Origin: TMED27 sp041397865
GTDB taxonomy: Bacteria > Pseudomonadota > Alphaproteobacteria > Micavibrionales > Micavibrionaceae
Direction: 5' to 3'
Length of the DNA: 64,000 nucleotides
Assembly (NCBI GenBank): GCA_041397865.1
Contig: JAWKVT010000001.1
Coordinates: 620,001 to 684,000, forward strand
This document shows, in pieces, positions 25,353-32,606 of this stretch (position 1 is the first letter of the stretch; every line of letters begins with the position of its first letter). The notes under the pieces were generated by a model that was not told the origin of the DNA, did no database searches, and worked only from the letters and a program-made list of their open reading frames with translations. The position numbers and the translations under genes were made by a program.

Positions 25353-26469
25353 TTACGCTCCGCCCTGCGCAGCATCAAGCTTCTGCGCCAAAGCCGCCTC
25401 TAAAAACCCGTCAAGATCACCATCCAGCACCGCCGCCGACTGCGAAGTTTCAACCCCCGTACGCAAATCCTTAACCATCTGATACGGATGCAGAACGTAA
25501 GAACGAATCTGATGCCCCCATCCAATATCGGTTTTCTCCCCATGCGCCTCGGCAGCGGCCTCCTCCCGCGCTCTTAATTCCGCTTCGTACAGTTTCGCTT
25601 TTAAAAGCGCCATCGCATTCGCCCGGTTTTGATGCTGTGAACGCTCGCTCTGCACCGCCGCGACAATTCCGGTTGGAATATGCGTAATACGAACCGCAGA
25701 ATCCGTAGTGTTTACATGCTGCCCGCCCGCGCCACTGCTACGATACGTATCGACCCGTAAATCCTTATCCTCAACCTCGATTTCAATCGAATCATCAATC
25801 ACCGGCGACACCGCGACAGACGCAAAACTCGTATGCCGCCGCGCATTCGAATCAAACGGTGAAATCCGCACCAGCCGATGCACACCGTTCTCGGTTTTCA
25901 GCCAGCCATACGCCTGATCCCCCTCAACCTTCAGCGTCGCAGACTTAATACCCGCCTCTTCTCCGCCGCTGACCTCCAAAACCGAGCATTTAAACCCCCG
26001 CGAATCGGCCCAGCGCGTATACATCCGCAAAATCATATTGGCCCAGTCCTGCGCTTCGGTCCCCCCGGCACCGGCATTCACCTGCAAATACGCATCATTC
26101 CCGTCCACCTCACCGGAAAGCAGGCTCTCAAGCTGCCGCCGCTCCACCTCGCTCTTCATTGCCTCCAAAGCCTGTTCGGCCTCGGCCACAACATCGCCGT
26201 CACCCTCTTCCTCCCCAAGGGCAATCAACTCGATATTATCATTTAAAGATCGTTCTAAGTCACGAACGCTGGAAATCCGCTCATCCAGACGATTCCGCTC
26301 CCGCATGATTTTCTGCGCTTTTTCGGAATCATTCCATAGCTCCGGATTCTCGCTCAGCGCATTCAACTCGTCCAGCCGGGATACGGAAACATCCCAGTCA
26401 AAGATGCCTCCTCAGCAGCGCCAGCGCCGCTTCGATATCCTTAACCGTACTTTCAGTTTCCGCTTTCAT
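25353..26469 (-). CDS. prfB: Peptide chain release factor 2 with programmed +1 frameshift
   Basis: Releases peptides at UGA and UAA codons. Translation starts at ATG 26469, runs 23 codons to a UGA at 26400-26398, and must shift +1 to continue in the frame that ends at 25353, for about 371 aa in all. RF2 features follow: SPFDSNARRHTSF (the SPF stop-recognition motif) and SGAGGQHVN (the catalytic GGQ). The frameshift site is the standard one, so this is a working gene and not a pseudogene. It is 15 bases downstream of the DJ-1-like gene. Confidence 0.95.
26397..26412 (-). promoter_or_regulatory. prfB: prfB programmed frameshift site
   Basis: On the minus strand: AGGAGG-CAT-CTT-TGA-C. This is an internal Shine-Dalgarno followed by the slippery CUU and an in-frame UGA with a C after it, the arrangement by which RF2 senses its own shortage in E. 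coli. Spacing is the same as in the classic site. Confidence 0.93.
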
Positions 26470-26483
26470 GAAACAAAGTATAA

Positions 26484-27089
26484 TCAGGCCGCAACAGCTT
26501 CGGAAAGTTTTTCTTCTTCCAAAACTTTGGCCACAAGAAACTCGCTGACCACATCCACGTAATCTGCGCGCGTCTGCCCATCGCTCAGCCCCGTAACAAC
26601 GCACCCGCTTACGCTGTAAGAAGTATCAGACCAATCCGCCCCCTGCGCCTCGGCGTTCTGACGCAAAGATTCAGGCCCCGCAACACAAAAACCGCCCGCC
26701 CGCTCGGCAAACATCAACAGCGCAAGGGCATCGTTATAAATTGCAACAGGCTTCCCGCTATCAACAAATCCGCCGATAAACCGCCGCGTATGTGCCGTCA
26801 GTTCAAGCTTCTCAACACTCCTGCGCCCACCGGGCACAATCAGCATATCGTAATCCGCGGCCAAAGCCCGGTTCAAAACCTGATCGGCGGCAAAGTTCAG
26901 CCCCCAGCCTTCCTGCCCGCCGTCACCGTCATCATCATTCCAGCTATTCACCAACCCCTGATCCATGCTGATAATTCGCAAGGCCGCACCCGCGCTCACC
27001 AGCGCCTTTTGCGTAAGGGTTAAATCTTTTTCACTAAATCCATTCGCGACAAGCACGGCAACCTTCCGGCCAAGCAACGGTTTTTTCAT
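26484..27089 (-). CDS. DJ-1/PfpI-like protein without the usual cysteine
   Basis: 201 aa. The fold is suggested by KVAVLVANGFSEKDLTLTQKAL at the N-terminus, DMLIVPGG in the middle and a nucleophile-elbow region KPVAIYNDALALLMFAE. In active DJ-1/PfpI proteins that elbow carries a cysteine; here it is asparagine, as in the non-catalytic C-terminal domain of large catalases. It may be a structural or regulatory member. AGGAG precedes ATG 27089; prfB follows closely on the same strand. Confidence 0.7.
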   Translation of the reverse strand: MKKPLLGRKVAVLVANGFSEKDLTLTQKALVSAGAALRIISMDQGLVNSWNDDDGDGGQEGWGLNFAADQVLNRALAADYDMLIVPGGRRSVEKLELTAHTRRFIGGFVDSGKPVAIYNDALALLMFAERAGGFCVAGPESLRQNAEAQGADWSDTSYSVSGCVVTGLSDGQTRADYVDVVSEFLVAKVLEEEKLSEAVAA

Positions 27090-27580
27090 ACCAAACTCCT
27101 GTTTTTTCTAAATTTTTCTATATCCTGACGGAAACAAATAAGGCGCAGCGACCGAATCATTCGAAAATACAGCCTATTAGCACACAAAAAATACGCCCTT
27201 GTATGTATAGCCCGAGACAAAAGAGTCAAGCACTATATGCACCGCAAAAAACCATAATCCACCGATTAAATCTCTTCCGGCTGTAAAAACAGCCCCCCTC
27301 AACCTTCCCCGCAAAATAAAACTGCGGTGACCTGAAAAACGACTATCCCCGCCGCAAGCAACGGGGTATTTAGCCGTTTTTCTCCTTCGGATCGGTCACC
27401 TTCAATCCCAATACGCCCCAAGGGGCGAGGAATTAGACCCGAAAGGGATTAAAAAAGAATCCCCCAAAAAGCTTATTTTTACGGTAAAACAAACTTTACT
27501 TTGCCACGCAGGCGCATTAAAAGCTTAGGGTAGTTACGAATTACACGCTGAATTTTTACGTTTTTAACAGGAGCCTTTTA
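27090..27580. other. Long intergenic region with stacked hairpins before the OmpA gene
   Basis: 490 bases with no credible gene. Bases 27326-27400 form a nested stem: GGTGACC/GGTCACC outside, AAAAACG/CGTTTTT in the middle, CCCCG/CGGGG inside. They are followed by GCCCC-AA-GGGGC (27415-27426) and CCC-GAAA-GGG (about 27440-27449). An upstream AATCCC (about 27405-27410) could instead pair with the GGGATT that includes the last arm. It may be a structured 5' leader or a small RNA; the promoter for the OmpA gene also lies here. Confidence 0.45.
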
Positions 27581-28501
27581 ATGAAAACGCTGCGCAATCT
27601 CATCCTTACAGCAGGCATGCTGACCCTCGCAGGCACAACAACCGCCTGTACAGCTTTCACAAGCTTTAGTGAAGTCGAGGCCTTAAACGATGCCCAGGCT
27701 GTCGGAAGCCCTTTCGCACAGGCCCTCGCCGCTGAATACCGGAGCTTCGCCAACAGCGAACTCAAAGACATGTTCGATTATCCCGATGCCCTGCACTTTG
27801 CACGCAAGGGTTTGGCCGCCGCCTCCGGCGAAGTGGTCCTGCCTGAACCTGTCGCAGACTGGAACCTCAGCGACCAGCACATCAGAGAAATCAGCGCCGC
27901 GCGCGGAAGACTGATCGTCGCTTTCGACCTCGGCGGGCGTGAAATCGCTCCCGAACTGGCAGCAAAGACACAAGCCAAATTCGACTGCTGGATTGAAGGT
28001 CAGGAAGAAAACTGGCATGACGCCGGTGGACAGGCCTGTAAGGACGAATTCCTGAAACATATCGCCAGTCTGGAAGGCCAGCTCCAGCCTCCGGCTCCGG
28101 CGCCCGCTGCGCCCGAAGTTGTCGATAACGGCGCATTCGATGTAGACCCGAATGCCCCGATGGCCGCAGAAAACGCGATGTATCTCGTCTTCTTCAACTG
28201 GGATTCGTCTGACCTCGGCTCCGGCGCTCTGAACGTTCTCGATGCAGTTGCCGACGAAGTCGCGAAAAACCCGCCGCAAACAATCAACGTCGTTGGCCAC
28301 ACAGACACCTCAGGCCCGCATAAATATAACGAACGCCTGGCTTTCCGCCGCGCCAACAATGTGAAAGACGCCCTTGTACAGCGCGGCGTCGATCCGGCCT
28401 TGATTCTCGTCAACGCAATGGGTGAAACCGAGCTTCTCGTCGAAACCCCGGACAATATCCGCGAACCGGCCAACCGGCGCGTAAATATCTCTTTTAACTA
28501 A
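27581..28501 (+). CDS. OmpA-family outer-membrane lipoprotein
   Basis: 306 aa. The signal peptide ends in TTTAC at about residue 23, a plausible but not perfect lipobox. The C-terminal ~110 residues form an OmpA peptidoglycan-binding domain: MYLVFFNWDSSDL, VVGHTDTSGPHKYNERLAFRRA and ANRRVNISF at the end. The middle part is unassigned. It should tether the outer membrane to the wall. AGGAG precedes the ATG, and a strong terminator follows, so it is probably transcribed alone. Confidence 0.88.
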   Translation: MKTLRNLILTAGMLTLAGTTTACTAFTSFSEVEALNDAQAVGSPFAQALAAEYRSFANSELKDMFDYPDALHFARKGLAAASGEVVLPEPVADWNLSDQHIREISAARGRLIVAFDLGGREIAPELAAKTQAKFDCWIEGQEENWHDAGGQACKDEFLKHIASLEGQLQPPAPAPAAPEVVDNGAFDVDPNAPMAAENAMYLVFFNWDSSDLGSGALNVLDAVADEVAKNPPQTINVVGHTDTSGPHKYNERLAFRRANNVKDALVQRGVDPALILVNAMGETELLVETPDNIREPANRRVNISFN

Positions 28502-28534
28502 CGCTTCCAACAGGAATAGCGATCGTTTAAATTA

Positions 28535-28568
28535 AAGCCGGAGCATAAATAAATGCTCCGGCTTTTTT
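28535..28568 (+). terminator. Intrinsic terminator after the OmpA-family gene
   Basis: AAGCCGGAGCATAAA and its partner TGCTCCGGCTT form a stem of about 10 bp, followed by TTTTTT. Located 34 bases after the stop codon. Confidence 0.9.
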
Positions 28569-28601
28569 ACAGCTAAAACAAAAGTAAAATTGAGCAGGCG
28601 A

Positions 28602-28730
28602 CTGTGTTATTCCAATTTACTTTTGTATAGTCGTTTGGCTTTATTTCCTGACAAGGCGCAAGGAGCGTAGCGTATAAACATACGTAAGCGACACAGTAAC
28701 ACAGTACAAAATTAAAGTGGGACAACACAG
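28602..28730. repeat. 129-bp element with terminal inverted repeats before trkH
   Basis: The ends at 28602-28627 and 28705-28730 are inverted repeats matching at 22 of 26 positions (CTGTGTT...TTTTGTA). The interior has a small palindrome CGTAT-AAAC-ATACG near 28670-28683 flanked by CAAGGCGCAAGGAGCG and GTAAGCGACACAG. It ends three bases before the trkH start. It has the size and form of a MITE or a dispersed palindromic repeat, with no coding capacity. Confidence 0.6.
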
Positions 28731-28733
28731 CAA

Positions 28734-30176
28734 ATGGATTTCAGACCCGTTTTATACATTTTGGGAATTCTCCTGTCGATCCTCTCCCTCAGCATGATTC
28801 TGCCCATGCTCGCCGACATTTACTGGGGAAATGAAGACTGGAAAGTGTTCTTCCTATGCATCGTTATCACATCTTTTTTCGGCGGTTCACTAATCCTGAG
28901 CAACATCAACCTCGAATTCAGCCTTTCCATCCGTCAGGCTTTCATGATGATTTTCATGAGTTGGGTCGGGCTATCGACCTTCGCCGCCCTGCCCTTCACC
29001 CTCTGCACCATGAATATGAGCTTCACCGACGCCTTCTTCGAAGCCGTCTCCGGCATTACAACCACAGGCTCGACCGTTATGGTCGGGCTGGACACCGCCC
29101 CGCCGGGCATCCTCCTGTGGCGCTCTATCCTCCAATGGCTTGGCGGCATAGGAATCGTCATTATGGCCATGTCCGTACTCCCCTTCCTCGGCGTCGGCGG
29201 AATGCAGATCTTCACCACCGAACTCTCCGAAAACGAAAAAGCCCTGCCCCGCATCGCCCAGCTTGCAAGCTCTATTGGCATGGTCTACGTTTTCCTGACT
29301 ATATTATGCCTTCTGGCCTATCTCGCCGCAGGCATGGGAAAATTCGACGCCCTCGCCCACGCCCTGACAACCCTTTCAACCGGCGGGTTTTCAACATACG
29401 ATGCCTCAATCGGGCATTTCAAAAGCAACCTCATAGAGATCATCGCAACCGTCTTTATGGTTCTGGCCGGTATGCCCTTTATCCTTTACGTCAAGGCCGT
29501 ACGCGGAAATTTCCGCCCCCTTTTCAGGGACACTCAGGTCCGCTGGTTCCTCACCATCCTGTGCAGCGCCATCCTCTTCACCACGGTTTATCTAACAACC
29601 ACTCTGAACATGAGCATAGAAGAAGCCTTCATAGGCTCCACCTTCAATATCGCCTCCCTCATGACAGGCACCGGATACGCAAGCGAATCCTACGATCAGT
29701 GGGGCGGCTTCGTCGTCGCCATGCTGTTCTTCCTCATGGCCATGGGCGCCTGCGCCGGCTCCACAAGCTGCGGTATCAAAATTTTCCGTTTCCAGATTTT
29801 CCTCGCCATCACCAAAGTCCAGATCAAAAAACTCCTCCACCCCAACGGAACTTTTCTGGCCCATTACAACGGCAAGCCCATCCCCGAAGATGTCCCGCTT
29901 TCCGTCATAAGCTTCCTGTTCCTCTACGCCATATGTTTCATAGCACTGGCTCTGGCCCTATCCGCCATCGGACTGGATTTCATCACAGCCCTGTCCGGCG
30001 CAATGACCGCTATCTCCAATGTCGGACCCGGCCTCGGTGATGTCATCGGTCCGTCGGGAAACTTCTCCACACTGCCCGGCAGCGCCAAATGGGTCCTGTC
30101 CGCAGGCATGCTTCTGGGCCGGCTGGAAATCCTCGCCGCATTCGTCCTCCTGCATCCGTCTTTCTGGAAGCATTAA
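28734..30176 (+). CDS. trkH: TrkH family potassium uptake protein
   Basis: 480 aa multi-pass inner-membrane K+ channel subunit. Four selectivity-filter-like P loops are recognisable, the clearest being SGITTTGSTVM, STGGFSTYD, TGTGYASES and AISNVGPGLG. No trkA is present in the window, so its regulatory partner must be elsewhere. Its start lies directly after the 129-bp palindromic element, which therefore supplies the leader and perhaps the promoter. Confidence 0.93.
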   Translation: MDFRPVLYILGILLSILSLSMILPMLADIYWGNEDWKVFFLCIVITSFFGGSLILSNINLEFSLSIRQAFMMIFMSWVGLSTFAALPFTLCTMNMSFTDAFFEAVSGITTTGSTVMVGLDTAPPGILLWRSILQWLGGIGIVIMAMSVLPFLGVGGMQIFTTELSENEKALPRIAQLASSIGMVYVFLTILCLLAYLAAGMGKFDALAHALTTLSTGGFSTYDASIGHFKSNLIEIIATVFMVLAGMPFILYVKAVRGNFRPLFRDTQVRWFLTILCSAILFTTVYLTTTLNMSIEEAFIGSTFNIASLMTGTGYASESYDQWGGFVVAMLFFLMAMGACAGSTSCGIKIFRFQIFLAITKVQIKKLLHPNGTFLAHYNGKPIPEDVPLSVISFLFLYAICFIALALALSAIGLDFITALSGAMTAISNVGPGLGDVIGPSGNFSTLPGSAKWVLSAGMLLGRLEILAAFVLLHPSFWKH

Positions 30177-30194
30177 AGGCAAAAACCACAGCTT

Positions 30195-31175
30195 TTATTT
30201 TTCAGTCTTCTTCTCAAACACGGAACGTGCATAGCTATACTCATGGCTGCAAAACTCACACCGCATGGAAATATTGCCGTCTTCTTCCATATAATCCAGA
30301 TCCTCTTCCGGCATCATCGACAAAATTCTATGCACCTTCTCCGCATTACAGCGGCATGACTTCACAACCCCCGCAGACGGAAAAACCCGAACCCCTTCCT
30401 CATGAAACAAACGCATAAGCAAGACGTTGGAATGTAAATCCGCATCCAGCAACTCATCATCGCTGCACGTTTCCATCAAAATCATTGAGCGCCGCCAATC
30501 ATCCTCATCCAGATTGCCTTTCACCTTGGCGGAATGCCCGCCCTCTTCGGGCATTTTCTGCAACATAATTCCGCCGCCACGCCACACCCCGCCGCGCTGA
30601 CCGATAGCCATCTTCATCCCCGTCCCGATCTGCTCGGACTGGTTAAAATAATGCTGCACACACTCCACCAGCGAAGCGCCTTGAAGCTCCACAATCCCCT
30701 GATACGGCTCGGCCTTGTCGCCCTGATCCACGGTAAAGGCGATATACCCCTTCCCCAGATATTGCGCCAGATGATTGCGCGAACTCTCCGGCGTTTTAAG
30801 CGCCGAAAGCTGCGCCCGCGCAAGCTCCACGCGATCAGCATCAAAGCTCGCACAGCCGCGCACCTCCCCCGCATGCGTAACATCGGCAACCAGCATACTC
30901 ACCGGCCCGTCACCGCTTGTTTGCAGCGTAAAAACCCCCTCATATTTAAGCATGGACGATAAAAGCAGCGCCAAAGTCACCGTTTCCGCAACCAAATGCG
31001 CCACCGGGTTGGGATAATCATGCGGCTCCAGAATGTCGTCTAACACACCGCCCAGCCGCACAACGCGCCCGCGCAGCAATGAGCTGTCCAGTTGAAACCC
31101 CTGAATAACATCATCATCCGCCCGCTCAACACCTTCAAAATCTGAAGGCCCCGTATCTTCGTTATCGCCGTTCAT
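30195..31175 (-). CDS. hslO: Redox-regulated chaperone Hsp33
   Basis: Cytoplasmic holdase activated by oxidation of its zinc cysteines. 326 aa. The C-terminal redox switch is intact: SCRCNAEK (CxC) and RCEFCSHEY (CxxC). The N-terminal domain includes AETVTLALLLSSMLK and GEVRGCASFD. Convergent with trkH; an ABC permease gene lies 24 bases upstream on the same strand. Confidence 0.93.
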   Translation of the reverse strand: MNGDNEDTGPSDFEGVERADDDVIQGFQLDSSLLRGRVVRLGGVLDDILEPHDYPNPVAHLVAETVTLALLLSSMLKYEGVFTLQTSGDGPVSMLVADVTHAGEVRGCASFDADRVELARAQLSALKTPESSRNHLAQYLGKGYIAFTVDQGDKAEPYQGIVELQGASLVECVQHYFNQSEQIGTGMKMAIGQRGGVWRGGGIMLQKMPEEGGHSAKVKGNLDEDDWRRSMILMETCSDDELLDADLHSNVLLMRLFHEEGVRVFPSAGVVKSCRCNAEKVHRILSMMPEEDLDYMEEDGNISMRCEFCSHEYSYARSVFEKKTEK

Positions 31176-31199
31176 ATCCCTATTATACCATGAAAAACA

Positions 31200-31988
31200 T
31201 CAGGATTTGATCTTGTAACCCGTCCGTAGCATCCAAAGAACCAAAATAGCCAGAAACAGGTTAATCACCCCCAGCACAATGATGCCTGTAAGCGTATCCC
31301 CGTCGGCATGCCCGATAAACCCGCTGCGAAACCCGTCAATCATATAAAAAAACGGGTTGAAATGCGCCAGCCCCTGCCACATCGGCGGCAGCGAATCGAG
31401 CGCATAAAACGTGCCCGAAAGAAAGGTCAGCGGCGTCACAATAAAATTCGTAACCCCCGCAATATGGTCAAAACGCTCCGACCAGATCCCCGCCGCCAGC
31501 CCCAAAGAGCCAAGCATCATCGTCCCCAGAACCGCATAAACAAGAACAAGTCCGAAAGAAAGCACGCTCAGCGAAACAAAAAGACTCATAACCAGCCCCG
31601 TCACCACGCCAACAATCAGCCCCCGCGCCACCGCCCCGACCGTAAACCCGACATAAAGCTCGAAATTCGAAAGCGGCGGCAGCAAAAGATCGACGATATT
31701 GCCCTGAACCTTCGAAATCACAATAGACGAAGACGTATTGGCAAACGCGTTTTGCACCATCACCATCATAATCAGCCCCGGCGCCAGGAACTCAAGAAAC
31801 GGCACATCCCCGACCTGCCGCGCCACGCCCCCGAAAGCCAACGCAAAAATCGTATAAAATAACAAGGTCGTCACAACAGGCGCGACAATCGTCTGCAAAT
31901 ACACGTTCATAAAACGGTTGATCTCCCGCTCAATCAACGTCAACAAACCGACATGATTGAAACCACGAATTTTTAACGGCTCTGGCAT
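31200..31988 (-). CDS. ABC-2 type transporter permease
   Basis: 262 aa with six hydrophobic segments, starting near residue 33 (TIVAPVVTTLLFYTIFALAF). The ABC-2 signature region is visible around ISKVQGNIVDLLLPPLS and FDHIAGVTNFIVTPLTFLSGTFY. It is like the YadH group of export permeases. No ATP-binding subunit is next to it here, which is unusual because the two are normally adjacent. The substrate is unknown. Confidence 0.85.
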   Translation of the reverse strand: MPEPLKIRGFNHVGLLTLIEREINRFMNVYLQTIVAPVVTTLLFYTIFALAFGGVARQVGDVPFLEFLAPGLIMMVMVQNAFANTSSSIVISKVQGNIVDLLLPPLSNFELYVGFTVGAVARGLIVGVVTGLVMSLFVSLSVLSFGLVLVYAVLGTMMLGSLGLAAGIWSERFDHIAGVTNFIVTPLTFLSGTFYALDSLPPMWQGLAHFNPFFYMIDGFRSGFIGHADGDTLTGIIVLGVINLFLAILVLWMLRTGYKIKS

Positions 31989-32018
31989 TAAAACACTCTT
32001 TTAGGCTATGATAAGCGA

Positions 32019-32603
32019 ATGTCACAAGATAGAGCCTCCGCCGGTAATAGCAAGAGCGAAAACGCCACAGCCAAACACCGCAAAAAACCGAAAAAAATCA
32101 CCGAAAGCTACCTGCATAATGCCGGGCTTTACTATCTTGAGCGCTTTGCCTCCTCAAGCGGGAACTTCCACGCCGTAATGATGCGCAAGGTCAAGCGCTC
32201 CTGCATGGTCCACACGGAACAAAACTACGAACAATGCGCCGCAATGGTCGATGCGCTGGTGGAAAAGTTCATCAATGCCGGCCTGCTCGACGATCAAACC
32301 TACACCCGCTCAAAAGTCAGCACTCTGCGCTGCCAGGGTAAATCCGCCCGCTTCATAGATGCCTATCTGAAAGCAAAGGGCTTGCCGGCAGAACAAATTG
32401 GCAAAGCTCTAAAACACTATGACAATGAAAATGCCACAACACCGGCAGAAGCCGAACGCGAAGCCGCCATAACATTCGCCCGTAAAAAACGTCTCGGGCC
32501 GTTCAGAGACAAGAAAGAATACGATCCGCAAAAAGAGCTGGGCCGCATGGCCAGAGCCGGATTTTCATACGATACGTCACGAAGCGTTTTGGAAATTGAG
32601 TAG
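32019..32603 (+). CDS. recX: RecX family regulatory protein
   Basis: 194 aa, helical, basic. RecX-type repeats are visible: YLHNAGLYYLERFASSSGNF (YL..L..L..R..S), then VEKFINAGLLDDQTYTRSKV and KGKSARFIDAYLKAKGL-like helices. In other bacteria RecX limits RecA filaments. No recA is nearby. A Lys-rich N-terminal ~25 residues precede the domain. Divergent from the ABC permease. Confidence 0.82.
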   Translation: MSQDRASAGNSKSENATAKHRKKPKKITESYLHNAGLYYLERFASSSGNFHAVMMRKVKRSCMVHTEQNYEQCAAMVDALVEKFINAGLLDDQTYTRSKVSTLRCQGKSARFIDAYLKAKGLPAEQIGKALKHYDNENATTPAEAEREAAITFARKKRLGPFRDKKEYDPQKELGRMARAGFSYDTSRSVLEIE

Positions 32604-32606
32604 AGT

